Shown: positions 8,462 through 17,095 of the stretch, one piece after another
Layout: each line of letters begins with the position of its first letter
Position numbering within the stretch: the first letter of the stretch is position 1
Assembly: GCA_903835655.1 (NCBI GenBank)
Contig: CAILNT010000058.1
Coordinates: 38,282 to 102,281, forward strand
Origin: an uncultured Pseudomonadota bacterium
Lineage (GTDB): Bacteria; Pseudomonadota; Gammaproteobacteria; Burkholderiales; Thiobacillaceae
Reading direction: 5' to 3'
DNA: 64,000 nt
Program-made: the position numbers and the translations under genes
The notes under the pieces: generated by a model
The model's input: the letters and a program-made list of their open reading frames with translations, nothing else
The model's database searches: none
What the model was told of the DNA's origin: nothing

Positions 8462-9480
8462 TACAAATACAAGTCTTCACCTTGCAGCAATGCCTTGATC
8501 TGTAGCGGCGTCCTGCTACGACCGTCGAGTTCCCCCAGGAACCACTCGAAATAGCCGCGCGTCCTGGCCAGGAAGCGGCGCAAGCCAGCGGCGTCGCGCA
8601 CATAGGGCGTATAGCCAGGATGCACCGACGGGGAGTGGAAGCTGAACACGAAGATGCGCTGACCGTCCGCCAGCATGGAACGGGTCATACGCTGCATTTC
8701 CGGGAGGGTGTAATCCTCGGGCGAGAGGCGGATACGCTCGAAGGCGCGCAGGCGTGAGGCGATGCCGGGCAGGCGCGCCCAGCGCAGGGCAGGATGGGTC
8801 ATCAGGCGGTAAAACGGGGCGCCGGCCCCCTTCAGCCAACCGGCGTAGCAGCCCGCACCGGGCAAGCCCAACAAGTCGCGCTCGCGGCCGAACCAGAAGG
8901 GTGTGGCGCTGAACCCAGAATAATCCGGGCCGCCGTCGCCGCTGTAGTCGATCGGCGGCGCCACGCTGATATCCACCTCGTAACCCAGTTGTTCCAGCAG
9001 GCTCGCACTGTTCGGACCATTGCCGTAGCGGCCCGCCAAGTAAGTGCGCGGGGTCTGCCCGAAATTTTGCGCAATGGTCTCGGTCAGGACGCGCAGCTTC
9101 TCGTATTCCAGCTCGCGCGGCAGGTTGCCGGGATAGGTATTGCCGCGGCTCATGGTTTCGCTGAGCGGGGGGGACACCCAGGGATGCAAGTGCGTGCCGA
9201 TCAGGGCGCGGCCTTCCTCCTGGTAGCGGCGCAAGGCCTCGAAGCCCAGCGGCTGGGACGCGATGGGATAGTCCACCACATAGTTGGGCACGATGCCGCA
9301 AGCGTCGAACACTTCCTGGGCGCGACCGATATGGCGCATGTGCTCCACCCCGATAGCCTCGCGTGCGTGCGCCAGATCCCAGTCGAACTCCTCTTCCGTA
9401 TGGATCACCACCGACAGGATGGGGCGCGTTTGCGTGGGCAGCGCGATCTTCCGTGCGCCGGGAAACAGATCAGAGATCAA
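8461..9480 (-). CDS. Polysaccharide deacetylase-like protein (WalW type)
   Basis: The 339-residue protein resembles the NodB-like carbohydrate esterases that remove N-acetyl groups from polysaccharides. Visible landmarks are VVIHTEEEFDW near residue 25, which carries the candidate metal-binding acidic pair, GTHLHPWVSPP near residue 95, which supplies the HxH-like metal ligands, and FSFHSPSVHPGYTPY near the end. No signal peptide is evident, suggesting a cytosolic role, unlike secreted chitin-type deacetylases. The gene overlaps the upstream GNAT-like gene by 11 bases, so the two are co-translated. Both are divergent from an E1/E2/ACP operon, which hints at a shared pathway. The substrate is unknown. 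Confidence 0.75.
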   Translation of the reverse strand: MISDLFPGARKIALPTQTRPILSVVIHTEEEFDWDLAHAREAIGVEHMRHIGRAQEVFDACGIVPNYVVDYPIASQPLGFEALRRYQEEGRALIGTHLHPWVSPPLSETMSRGNTYPGNLPRELEYEKLRVLTETIAQNFGQTPRTYLAGRYGNGPNSASLLEQLGYEVDISVAPPIDYSGDGGPDYSGFSATPFWFGRERDLLGLPGAGCYAGWLKGAGAPFYRLMTHPALRWARLPGIASRLRAFERIRLSPEDYTLPEMQRMTRSMLADGQRIFVFSFHSPSVHPGYTPYVRDAAGLRRFLARTRGYFEWFLGELDGRSRTPLQIKALLQGEDLYL

Positions 9481-10333
9481 GAGCCGCGTATTCCGAATAG
9501 AGATTCTGGATATCCGCCTCGACGAGCGTATCGCTGCGGAACACCCGATTGCGGTAGCCGGTGAGCACGGTGTGCGGCCAGGCTGGCCTGGCCGGCAACA
9601 ATCGCGATTCCACCCGCGTGGTCACCATGCCGGAGAGCAGAAAATGGCAGCCCAGCAGCGGTAGATGGCGCAGGAAGGTGTCGGGGTTGGTGAAGCCGAT
9701 GATTTCTGCGCTGGGCAGATGCTTGAGCCGCGCGCGCTTGTAGATCACCAGGCTGTATCCGCTGCCGCGGCCCACCGCCAGGAAGCGCAGCCAGGGAAAA
9801 TGCTTGTGGTCGCGATAGACCTTGAGGGAGGCTGCATCCAGCACCGCCTCGATTTTCGCCGGATTGGTCACAACCGACGCCCCCACCAAGCGCTGCTGTG
9901 GCGCGGGCAGGTTGAACAGCAGCGTGCGCGCCGCGTTCATGGGCTTGAACTTGAGGAACTTGAGCGATTGTTCCACCACGGCCGTGGGCGACAGGTCGGT
10001 GAAGTGGAAGCCGGGCTGCGAGATCACCGCCATCGCCAGGCGCATGCTCTGGGTGCGATAGGCATCCAGAACCATCCAGCTGGTGATGTTGCAAAACTTT
10101 TCCAATTGCCCGCGCACCGGATAGGCGGCGTAGATTGCACCGATGCCGCCGACAATCTCGCCGCCCTCGTCGCGGATCAGGAAACCGCTGTTGGGCCGAT
10201 CCACGCCCCAGTCCTGGCGGAAGGCGTCGGCCCAAACGTCTGCTGGATGGCTGGGATTGAGGTGGGCGTGGAGGAAGCTGCAAAACGCCGGCAGGTCCTC
10301 GTCGCGTATGGGTTCAAGCTTGGGCAGGGCCAT
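9470..10333 (-). CDS. GNAT-like acyltransferase of unknown substrate
   Basis: The 287-residue soluble protein has an N-terminal GNAT-like fold: LEPIRDEDLPAFCSFL, a central strand pair ending IGAIYAAY, and a V(L)DAYRTQSMRLA helix where acyl-CoA enzymes have the pyrophosphate loop. That loop lacks the usual Q/RxxGxG glycines, so the donor may not be a standard acyl-CoA. The C-terminal half (from about 150) is an unassigned domain. It overlaps the deacetylase gene by 11 bases and is divergent from an acyl carrier protein operon. Inference: it may use an acyl-ACP to modify a sugar that the deacetylase has unmasked. Confidence 0.6.
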   Translation of the reverse strand: MALPKLEPIRDEDLPAFCSFLHAHLNPSHPADVWADAFRQDWGVDRPNSGFLIRDEGGEIVGGIGAIYAAYPVRGQLEKFCNITSWMVLDAYRTQSMRLAMAVISQPGFHFTDLSPTAVVEQSLKFLKFKPMNAARTLLFNLPAPQQRLVGASVVTNPAKIEAVLDAASLKVYRDHKHFPWLRFLAVGRGSGYSLVIYKRARLKHLPSAEIIGFTNPDTFLRHLPLLGCHFLLSGMVTTRVESRLLPARPAWPHTVLTGYRNRVFRSDTLVEADIQNLYSEYAALDL

Positions 10334-10495
10334 GGGATTTCATGAGTCGTGGGCGCGCGGGGACGTTAGCACAAAGGCCAGGAAACTGGGTTAAGCTCGC
10401 GCCCTACCCGCAAGAGTCGACCGCGCCCGCGCCCGCCCTACGCCAGCCAAGGGGATCGCAGACGCGATCCGCGCCCACTCACCACGATAGCCGCC
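10334..10495. promoter_or_regulatory. Divergent promoter region of the deacetylase/GNAT and E1-E2-ACP operons
   Basis: This 162-base region separates the two divergent transcription units and must hold both promoters if they are independently transcribed. It is GC-rich and no clear sigma-70 or sigma-54 hexamers stood out. A shared control region would support a joint role. Confidence 0.4.
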
Positions 10496-12502
10496 ATGCC
10501 AACCCACTCCCTACCCGGCTTCGAACGCGATGCCCACGGCAAGCCGATCATCGGCCTTGCGCCGGAAGACCTCTATGCCTACGGCCATCTGATCCGCTCC
10601 AGCGAACTCCTGGTGCTCGACCAGTTCTCGCGTGGCCTGGTCTCCGGCACCACGCACACCTGCCTGGGCCAGGAGCTGTGCGCGCTGGCCGTGGTGCGCG
10701 CACTCACGCACCCCGAAGACGCCGCGCTCTCCAACCACCGCAATCACGGCCATTTCCTCGGCTATTCGGGAGAGTTCGTCGGCCTGGTCGCGGAGATCAT
10801 GGGCCGCGAGGCCGGCGTCTGCGGCGGCCTGGGTGGCAGCCAGCATCTGGTCTGGCGCCATTTCCACTCCAACGGCGTGCAAGGCGGCATGACCGGCATC
10901 GGCGCGGGCCTCGCCCTGGCACGCAAACTACATGGTAGCGGAGCGATCGTGGCCGCCATGATCGGTGACGGCACTCTGGGCCAGGGCCTGCTGTACGAGG
11001 CCATGAACCTGGCCTCGGTCTGGTCCGTGCCCTTCCTGGTCGTGGTGGAAAACAATGGCATTTCCCAGACCACAGAACCGCACCAGAACCTGGGTGGCGA
11101 CATCCAGGCGCGCGGCGCCGCCTTCGGCTTGCAGACCTGGCGAGTGGATGACGCCGCGCCCGATTTCTTCGAGCAAGTGGCGGCCTCCGTGCGGCAGGTG
11201 CGCGAGTCGCAACTCCCCGGCTTCCTGGTGATCGACACGCGCCGCATGGGGCCACATTCCAAGGGTGACGACTTGCGCGACGCAGCCGTGGTCGAAGCCA
11301 TCCGCGCGCGCGACCCCCTCGCAGCGATGGGACGGCGCCTGCCCGAGGCCGCGCGTACCGACATCGAAGCGCGCAACGCCGCCTTCATCGAGCGGGTCCG
11401 GGTGGCCGCCAACGCCTCGCCCGAAGCCCTGGCCGACCCCCAGCCGGAGCACATTTTCGAGCGCGCCACCGAACGGCAAGGCCCTGTGCCCGGCTACCCC
11501 GAAGTTGCCGCCGGCAGTAGCGTGCGCCTGGGGATCAACGCCGCCCTGAATCACCTGCTGGCGCATCACCCGGAAACCTTGCTGCTCGGCGAAGATTTGC
11601 ACGATCCCTACGGGGGCGCTTTCAAGGTCACCCAGGGCCTGAGCACCGCCTATCCCGGCCGGGTGATTTCCACGCCCATTTCCGAAGCCGGCATCACGGG
11701 TGCGGCCATCGGCCTGGCGATGGACGGCTTCCGGCCGATCCTGGAAATCATGTTCGCGGATTTTCTCTCCCTGTGCATGGACCAGCTCTACAACCACGCA
11801 GTAAAGTTCCCCGGCATGTTCCCGGACGTGACCGTGCCTTTGATCGTGCGCACCCCCTCGGGCGGTCGGCGCGGTTATGGGCCTACCCACAGCCAGAGCC
11901 CGGAAAACATCTTCACCGCCATCCCCGGCCTCACCGTGCTCTTCGGTAGTCAGCGCCACGATGTCGCCCGGCTGCTGGTCGATGCCGCGCGCCGCTGGCC
12001 CTACCCCACCCTGTTCCTGGAGCACAAGCTGCTCTACGGGGAGACAATGGCCGCCGGCGATTTTGAAGTACTGGCGGCCGATCCCGACGACCTCGCGGCC
12101 CACCTGTTCCCAACCCTGCTGCGCCGTCGGCCCGAAGCGGACCTCACCATCGTCACCTACGGCGGAATGTTGCCGGTGGCGGAAGAGGCTGCGCAAAGGC
12201 TGGAAGCCGAGGAAGAACTGAGGGTGGACATCGTCGTCCCGTCCCTGCTCTCGCCCCTGCCGCGCCGCACCCTGCTGGCGCACCTGATGCAAAGCGCACG
12301 GGTGGTGATCGCCGAGGAATCCCACCACGAATTCGGCATCGGCGCGGAAATCGCCGCCAGCCTGCTGGAAGCCGGCTACCAGGGGCAGGCGTTGCGCATC
12401 GGCACGCCGCCGGTGCCCATCGCCTCCGCGCGCAGCCTGGAGAGGCAGATCCTGCCGGACGCCGAACGGCTGCTCGAAGACATCCTGGACAACCTTTATT
12501 GA
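10496..12502 (+). CDS. Fused 2-oxoacid dehydrogenase E1 (alpha-beta)
   Basis: The 668-residue protein joins the alpha and beta chains of a thiamine-diphosphate 2-oxoacid dehydrogenase. The alpha half carries the ThDP motif GDG (157-159) followed 26 residues later by NN (186-187) and the histidine loop SNHRNHGHFLG. The beta half starts near residue 340 with GEDLHDPYGGAFKVT, then TPISEAGITGAAIGLA and the GPTHSQSPE loop. It would decarboxylate a 2-oxoacid and acylate the lipoyl group of the E2 encoded next. The substrate cannot be read from the sequence; pyruvate, a branched-chain oxoacid or acetoin are all possible. No E3 gene lies nearby. Confidence 0.85.
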   Translation: MPTHSLPGFERDAHGKPIIGLAPEDLYAYGHLIRSSELLVLDQFSRGLVSGTTHTCLGQELCALAVVRALTHPEDAALSNHRNHGHFLGYSGEFVGLVAEIMGREAGVCGGLGGSQHLVWRHFHSNGVQGGMTGIGAGLALARKLHGSGAIVAAMIGDGTLGQGLLYEAMNLASVWSVPFLVVVENNGISQTTEPHQNLGGDIQARGAAFGLQTWRVDDAAPDFFEQVAASVRQVRESQLPGFLVIDTRRMGPHSKGDDLRDAAVVEAIRARDPLAAMGRRLPEAARTDIEARNAAFIERVRVAANASPEALADPQPEHIFERATERQGPVPGYPEVAAGSSVRLGINAALNHLLAHHPETLLLGEDLHDPYGGAFKVTQGLSTAYPGRVISTPISEAGITGAAIGLAMDGFRPILEIMFADFLSLCMDQLYNHAVKFPGMFPDVTVPLIVRTPSGGRRGYGPTHSQSPENIFTAIPGLTVLFGSQRHDVARLLVDAARRWPYPTLFLEHKLLYGETMAAGDFEVLAADPDDLAAHLFPTLLRRRPEADLTIVTYGGMLPVAEEAAQRLEAEEELRVDIVVPSLLSPLPRRTLLAHLMQSARVVIAEESHHEFGIGAEIAASLLEAGYQGQALRIGTPPVPIASARSLERQILPDAERLLEDILDNLY

Positions 12503-12503
12503 T

Positions 12504-12533
12504 GGCGGAAGGCACTACGCTTTTCCGCCCTAC
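12504..12533. repeat. Short palindromic repeat between E1 and E2 genes
   Basis: GGCGGAA and TTCCGCC flank a short loop and are followed by CTAC. It is related to the GTAGGGCGGA-type repeats seen as 106-bp copies near 58.8 and 59.0 kb. It probably folds in the mRNA between the two cistrons. Confidence 0.5.
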
Positions 12534-12561
12534 GCCCCATCTCACGGTAACGAGGTAGCAC

Positions 12562-13665
12562 ATGGCCACCCCCCTCCATGCCCCGCGCGTCAACAACAAC
12601 GATGACATCGTCCAGGTCATCGCCTTCCGTGTCGGCGTTGGCGATTACATCGAAAAGGGCGACATCGTCCTCGACGTGGAAACCGACAAGGCCATCGTCG
12701 AAGTGGCCGCCGAAAACGATGGTTATGTGATCAAGTTGATGTGCGAAGTCGACGACCGGGTGGCGGTCGGCTCCATCCTGCTCTGGCAAGGGAGCAGCCT
12801 GGACGAGCCGGTGCCGGAAGCCGTGGTCGCCGTCAGCGGCGGCGGCGGCAATGCTCGCCCCACCGCCCGTGCGCGCGCCTTGCTCAAGGAACTCGGACTG
12901 GACGCTTCCGTCGTCCCGACCCGCGGCGAGCGCTTGACCCTGGCCGATGTGGAAAGCCACATGGCGGCACACGGCATCCAGCGCCGCGACCGTACGCCCG
13001 CCGTGAGTGTATCGCTCCAGGAGAACCTGCCCGATGTGCCGGGCGATCTCTGCGACCTCAACGCCGAGGAACGCGGCATGTTGATCACCGTGTCCTGGCA
13101 CCGCGATCACGCCGCCGCCACCTACCTGGAAGTGGAATACGACCCGAAGGCCTGGGAGGACCACGCAGCCGCCTACGCCAGCGCCAACAAGCTGATGCTC
13201 TCGCCACTGCTGCCGTTGTTGACGTATCGCCTGGTGCAGTTGGTCAAGGCGAGCCCCAGAATCAACGCCACCGTGGTCAATGGCAAGCGCTTCCAGTACC
13301 GGCCGGTGAACCTCGGCTTCACCGTGCAGGCCGGCGAAACGCTGTACCTGACCGTGGTACGCGCCGCCGACACCCTGGAAACCAGGGCCTTCATCGAGGC
13401 GCTGGGCGAGGTGCAGCGCCATGCGATCCAGCGCAAGCTGTCACGCGAGGAAACCAGTGGCGCCACCATCGCCTTCTCCAGCATGGCTCGCTGGAACGTC
13501 AGCCGCCACATCCCCATCCTGCCCCCCTACTGCTCACTGATGATCGCCCACGCGGCGCCCAAGGGCAGCGGCCGCGCAGTTCTGGGCGCGAGCTACGACC
13601 ATCGCATCCTCTCCGGTTTCGACGTGGCGCGGCTGCTGATGGACCTGGCCAAGCCACCGGCTTGA
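12562..13665 (+). CDS. Lipoyl acyltransferase (E2) of a 2-oxoacid dehydrogenase
   Basis: The 367-residue E2 has a lipoyl domain (about 1-75) with the lipoylation site ETDKA, a peripheral-subunit-binding domain (about 95-140, NARPTARARALLKELGLD) and a catalytic domain from about 145. The catalytic motif DHRILSGFD near the C-terminus holds the expected histidine and arginine (DHRxxxG). It would transfer the acyl group from lipoamide to a thiol acceptor. The usual acceptor is CoA, but the following gene encodes a discrete acyl carrier protein, so acyl transfer to ACP is possible. The E3-binding domain implies use of a shared dihydrolipoamide dehydrogenase. Confidence 0.85.
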   Translation: MATPLHAPRVNNNDDIVQVIAFRVGVGDYIEKGDIVLDVETDKAIVEVAAENDGYVIKLMCEVDDRVAVGSILLWQGSSLDEPVPEAVVAVSGGGGNARPTARARALLKELGLDASVVPTRGERLTLADVESHMAAHGIQRRDRTPAVSVSLQENLPDVPGDLCDLNAEERGMLITVSWHRDHAAATYLEVEYDPKAWEDHAAAYASANKLMLSPLLPLLTYRLVQLVKASPRINATVVNGKRFQYRPVNLGFTVQAGETLYLTVVRAADTLETRAFIEALGEVQRHAIQRKLSREETSGATIAFSSMARWNVSRHIPILPPYCSLMIAHAAPKGSGRAVLGASYDHRILSGFDVARLLMDLAKPPA

Positions 13666-13738
13666 GTCCGCGTCGTTCCTCGCGCCTGAAGACGCTCCTA
13701 CAAATCCGCATCATTTGATTCGAACCAAGGAACTCCGA

Positions 13739-14008
13739 ATGAACCTCGACCGTGACAGCATCCAGGCCGCAGTGCGCGCCAAAGTGATCGAACTGGCGAA
13801 AACCCTGGGGATGGATGCCAGCGAAATCGGCGATGACGACCTCATTCCCGCCAGCGGTTATGTCGACTCCGCCGCCATCCTGGAACTGGTGGTCTGGTAT
13901 GAAGACGCCTACCAGATGCCGCTGAAACAGGAAGAAATCAACATCGACAACCTGGGTTCGATCAACTCGATGGCCGATTTCGTCGTGCGGCGCAAGGCTG
14001 GCGGCTGA
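13739..14008 (+). CDS. Discrete acyl carrier protein
   Basis: This 89-residue acidic protein carries the phosphopantetheine attachment serine in GYVDSAAILEL (DS motif) followed by helix 2 and a typical helix 3-4 ending (INSMADFVV). AAGGA stands 7 bases before ATG 13739. It is not the housekeeping AcpP, whose gene sits in the fatty-acid cluster and whose sequence has DSLD. It forms an operon with E1 and E2 genes, suggesting it accepts or carries the acyl group they generate. It converges on a lysR gene 23 bases away. Confidence 0.85.
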   Translation: MNLDRDSIQAAVRAKVIELAKTLGMDASEIGDDDLIPASGYVDSAAILELVVWYEDAYQMPLKQEEINIDNLGSINSMADFVVRRKAGG

Positions 14009-14031
14009 GGCCGAGGTTGTATCGCCACGCG

Positions 14032-14988
14032 CTAGTCGGCGCGCCGATTGCGGGTCGCCATCAAAGCGTTGCGTGTGTGGTCGTGTTCCAGCTGCTCCAG
14101 CCACCACTGCAATGCACGGCCACGCGCCGAGGCCGCGGTCTTGCGCCAGGCATAACTGGCATGCACCTGATGTAGGGCTCGCTCGACCTGCTTGGCGACC
14201 AGGCGACCGGTTTCGATGTAGGGCTGGGCGAGCCCCTCGGGCAGGAATCCACAGCCCAGCCCCCGCAATTGAGCCTCGAGTTTGGCGTGCATGGTGGTCA
14301 CCGTGAAAACGTCCTGTCCCCCCAGGAGGCCGATGGAGATGCCGTGGCCCCGCTGTACCGAATCCGCAGCGGCCACCAGGCGATGTTGGCGGATGAGCTG
14401 ATCGCTCAAGGGTTCGGGTGCCTTGGCCAGAGGATGATGCGGCGCGACGGCGAAGACGAAGTGCTGTGTGCCGAGGGGGCGCATTTGCAAGCCCGCCGTG
14501 GCTGCGGTTTCAGCCACCACGCCCAGGGAAAGATCGGCCAGTCCCGAGATGAGTGCATCGAGCGTTCCGGACAGGGTTTCGGCACGTATGCGCAAGTGGG
14601 TCGGCGGTTCGAGCGCGAAGAAGGCCTCACACAACTCCAACACCGTGGTGTGGTTGACGATGCTGTCCACGGCAATGGTGAATTGCGGCTCCCAACCCGT
14701 CGCCACCCGCCGCACCCGATTGGCCACGGCATCGATCTCGTCCAGGAGGCGGCCGCCCTCGCGGATCAATTCCTTGCCGGCTTCGGTCAGACGCGCCTGC
14801 CGCGAACTGCGGTCGAACAACAGGACATCGAGCGCATCCTCGATCTGGCGCACCCGGTAGGTCACGGCGCTGGGCACCACGCCGCCCGCCCGGGCCGCTG
14901 CGGCAAAACTACCGCTGTCGGCGACGCGTTGCAGCATCTCCAGGGCATCGGGCGTCAGGACATCGCGGGCGGAGGCGGGGGTTTTCAT
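14032..14988 (-). CDS. LysR-family transcriptional regulator
   Basis: The 318-residue protein has a winged helix-turn-helix in the first 70 residues (LEMLQRVADSGSFAAAARAG, then a recognition helix with SAVTYRVRQIED) and a type 2 periplasmic-binding-like effector domain. It is divergent from the pirin gene, and a palindromic ATTCA-N7-TGAAT site lies in the 111-base spacer, 11 bases from its own start. LysR regulators of this layout typically control the divergent operon, here pirin, flavodoxin, YceI and dioxygenase-like genes, and repress themselves. The effector is unknown; an electrophile or quinone is plausible from the target genes. Confidence 0.88.
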   Translation of the reverse strand: MKTPASARDVLTPDALEMLQRVADSGSFAAAARAGGVVPSAVTYRVRQIEDALDVLLFDRSSRQARLTEAGKELIREGGRLLDEIDAVANRVRRVATGWEPQFTIAVDSIVNHTTVLELCEAFFALEPPTHLRIRAETLSGTLDALISGLADLSLGVVAETAATAGLQMRPLGTQHFVFAVAPHHPLAKAPEPLSDQLIRQHRLVAAADSVQRGHGISIGLLGGQDVFTVTTMHAKLEAQLRGLGCGFLPEGLAQPYIETGRLVAKQVERALHQVHASYAWRKTAASARGRALQWWLEQLEHDHTRNALMATRNRRAD

Positions 14989-14998
14989 GCGCCGAATG

Positions 14999-15015
14999 AT
15001 TCAGTTATTTTGAAT
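14999..15015. promoter_or_regulatory. LysR-type operator ATTCA-N7-TGAAT
   Basis: This perfect 5-bp inverted repeat with a 7-base AT-rich spacer fits the T-N11-A consensus of LysR-type regulators. It lies between the divergent lysR and pirin genes, close to the lysR start and about 85 bases upstream of the pirin start, as expected for an activator that also represses itself. Confidence 0.6.
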
Positions 15016-15099
15016 GATGCCAGCAAAGCGACTGCATCGCAACGACCTTGCCCGGGCCTAAAGTTCAGCCATGTCGCAGCCATCAAGGAAGACCGAACC

Positions 15100-15801
15100 A
15101 TGCTGACCCTTCGTAAATCACAGGATAGAGGCTACGCCGACCACGGCTGGCTCAAGAGTCTCCATTCGTTTTCCTTCGCCGGTTACTACGACCCGGAGCA
15201 CATGGGCTGGGGCAACCTGCGCGTGATCAACGAGGATCGCATCGCCGCAGGCAATGGCTTTGGCAAGCATGGCCACCGCGACATGGAAATCGTCAGCTAC
15301 GTGGTCTCGGGCGAATTGGCACACGAGGACAGCATGGGGAACGGTGCGGCCATTCCGCCCGGCGACGTGCAACGCATGAGCGCGGGAAGCGGGATCACGC
15401 ACAGCGAGTTCAATCATGCCCGGGACGCCACGACGCATTTCTTCCAGATCTGGATCGAACCGAACCAGCGCGGCATTCCCCCGAGTTACGAACAGAAGAC
15501 CTTCTCCGAAGCGGAAAAGCGCGGCACCTTGCGCCTGGTCGCCTCACCGGACGGTGCCCACGGTTCGGTAAGGATGCACGCCGACGCCTCGCTCTACGCC
15601 GGATTGTTCGATACCGGGGAGTCGGCCACATTGCCCTTGAATCCCGCGCGCCTGGCCTATGTACACCTCATACGCGGCAGGCTGAAGGTCAATGGCCAGC
15701 CGCTGCAAGCCGGGGATGCTGCCATGCTGGCCCACGAAAGCTCGCTGGAGCTTGGTGAGGGACAGGACGCCGAAATCCTGGTCTTCGACCTCGCCGCCTG
15801 A
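15100..15801 (+). CDS. Pirin-family protein (quercetinase-like bicupin)
   Basis: The 233-residue protein is a pirin homologue with two cupin barrels. The metal-binding N-terminal cupin shows HGHRDMEIVSYVVSGE and, later, GSGITHSEFNH, which supply the three histidines and one glutamate. Pirins of the YhhW type can cleave quercetin; others act as redox-sensing cofactors. The gene is the first of an apparent operon driven from the LysR-controlled spacer and is followed by a flavodoxin-like oxidoreductase and YceI, a combination common in responses to quinones or oxidative stress. Confidence 0.92.
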   Translation: MLTLRKSQDRGYADHGWLKSLHSFSFAGYYDPEHMGWGNLRVINEDRIAAGNGFGKHGHRDMEIVSYVVSGELAHEDSMGNGAAIPPGDVQRMSAGSGITHSEFNHARDATTHFFQIWIEPNQRGIPPSYEQKTFSEAEKRGTLRLVASPDGAHGSVRMHADASLYAGLFDTGESATLPLNPARLAYVHLIRGRLKVNGQPLQAGDAAMLAHESSLELGEGQDAEILVFDLAA

Positions 15802-15838
15802 ACCTCAGATCCAACCACCCACCCACAGGAGATACACC

Positions 15839-16393
15839 ATGAGCAACATTGCCGTCGTTTTTCATTCCGGTTACGGCCACACCCAGCGCATGGCACAAGC
15901 CGTCGCCGAAGGCGCAGGGGCGCAACTGGTTCCCATCGACGCCGAGGGGAATTTGCCCGACAACGGCTGGGAAACACTGAACACGGCCGACGCCATCCTC
16001 ATGGGCAGCCCGACCTACATGGGCAGCGTGAGCTGGCAGTTCAAGAAATTCGCCGATGCATCGAGCAAGCCCTGGTTCGGCCAGGCCTGGAAGGACAAGA
16101 TATTCGCCGGCTTCACCAACAGCGCGACGATGAACGGGGACAAGCTGTCCACGCTGCACTATTTGTTCACCCTGGCGATGCAACACGGCGGCATCTGGGT
16201 CGGAACCGGCATGATGCCGGCGAACACCAAGGCAGCACAGCGCAACGACATCAATTACGTCGGCTCGTTCTGTGGCGCCATGGCCCAATCGCCGTCGGAC
16301 AGCGGCCCGGATGAAATGCTCCCGGGAGATCTGGAAACCGCCAGGCTGTTCGGCAAGCGCGTCGCGGAAGTCGCGGCCAGAGTCCGCGGCTGA
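15839..16393 (+). CDS. Flavodoxin-fold NAD(P)H:quinone oxidoreductase (WrbA-like)
   Basis: The 184-residue product has the FMN phosphate-binding loop HSGYGHTQRMAQ at the N-terminus and the isoalloxazine loop GSPTYMGSVSWQFK near residue 60, and it is somewhat shorter than WrbA. Such enzymes carry out two-electron reduction of quinones, avoiding semiquinone radicals. AGGAG lies upstream of the ATG. It is the second gene after the LysR-controlled promoter, which agrees with a quinone-detoxifying role. Confidence 0.85.
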   Translation: MSNIAVVFHSGYGHTQRMAQAVAEGAGAQLVPIDAEGNLPDNGWETLNTADAILMGSPTYMGSVSWQFKKFADASSKPWFGQAWKDKIFAGFTNSATMNGDKLSTLHYLFTLAMQHGGIWVGTGMMPANTKAAQRNDINYVGSFCGAMAQSPSDSGPDEMLPGDLETARLFGKRVAEVAARVRG

Positions 16394-16523
16394 CGGCCGA
16401 CCCCACGCAAGCGTCCACGGTGGCCGTCGCCGCCCACGGCATCCTCACCCCGGTTCTGTATCACCGCCACTTCCGGCACATCCACGGGTCGGCGCCAACA
16501 CCGACCTCAACAGGAGATTCACC

Positions 16524-17090
16524 ATGAAAAAACTCGCCCTCGTCCTCGCCCTTTCCTCCCTAGCCGCCGGCGCTTATGCCGCCCCCGAGACCTTCGTCAT
16601 CGACACCTCGCACACCGCGCCGCGCTTCGAATACAGCCATTTCGGCTATTCCAATCAGGCGCACAGCTTCGACAAGACCAGCGGGAAGGTCGTGCTGGAT
16701 CGCGAAGCCCACACCGGCTCGGTCGACGTAAGCATCGACACCAAGTCGGTCAATACCGGCTTCGCCTTGTTCAACGAGCACATCCAGGGCGAGGATTTCT
16801 TCAACACTGCGGCCTTCCCGACCATCACCTTCAAGTCCACCAAGGTGAAGTTCAAGAAGGACAAGCCTGTGTCGGTCGAAGGCGAGCTGACCATCAAGGG
16901 CATCACCAAGCCAGTGACGCTGACCGTGACCTCCTTCCAGGCGATGCCGCACCCGATGATGAAGCGGGATGCGATCGGCGCCAATGCGGTCGCCAAGGTC
17001 AAGCGCTCCGACTTCAATATGGGCAAACATGCTCCCTACGTTTCCGACGATGTGACGCTGAACATCGCACTCGAAGCCATCAAGGAATAA
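16524..17090 (+). CDS. YceI-family periplasmic protein
   Basis: The 188-residue protein has a signal peptide (cleavage expected after AGAYA) and a YceI lipocalin-like barrel: FVIDTSHTAPRFEYSHFG at the start and the family's ELTIKGITKPVTL and RSDFNMG segments. YceI proteins bind isoprenoids such as polyprenyl chains or ubiquinone-like molecules in the periplasm. Its place after a quinone oxidoreductase suggests handling of a quinone or isoprenoid compound. AGGAG precedes the ATG. A dioxygenase-like gene follows after 5 bases. Confidence 0.92.
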   Translation: MKKLALVLALSSLAAGAYAAPETFVIDTSHTAPRFEYSHFGYSNQAHSFDKTSGKVVLDREAHTGSVDVSIDTKSVNTGFALFNEHIQGEDFFNTAAFPTITFKSTKVKFKKDKPVSVEGELTIKGITKPVTLTVTSFQAMPHPMMKRDAIGANAVAKVKRSDFNMGKHAPYVSDDVTLNIALEAIKE

Positions 17091-17095
17091 ACACC

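Noticed and set aside
13739..14008. Possibility that the acyl carrier protein is housekeeping AcpP
   Set aside because: The sequence around the attachment serine (VDSAAILEL) and the operon with E1/E2 differ from AcpP, whose gene lies in a fatty-acid synthesis cluster.
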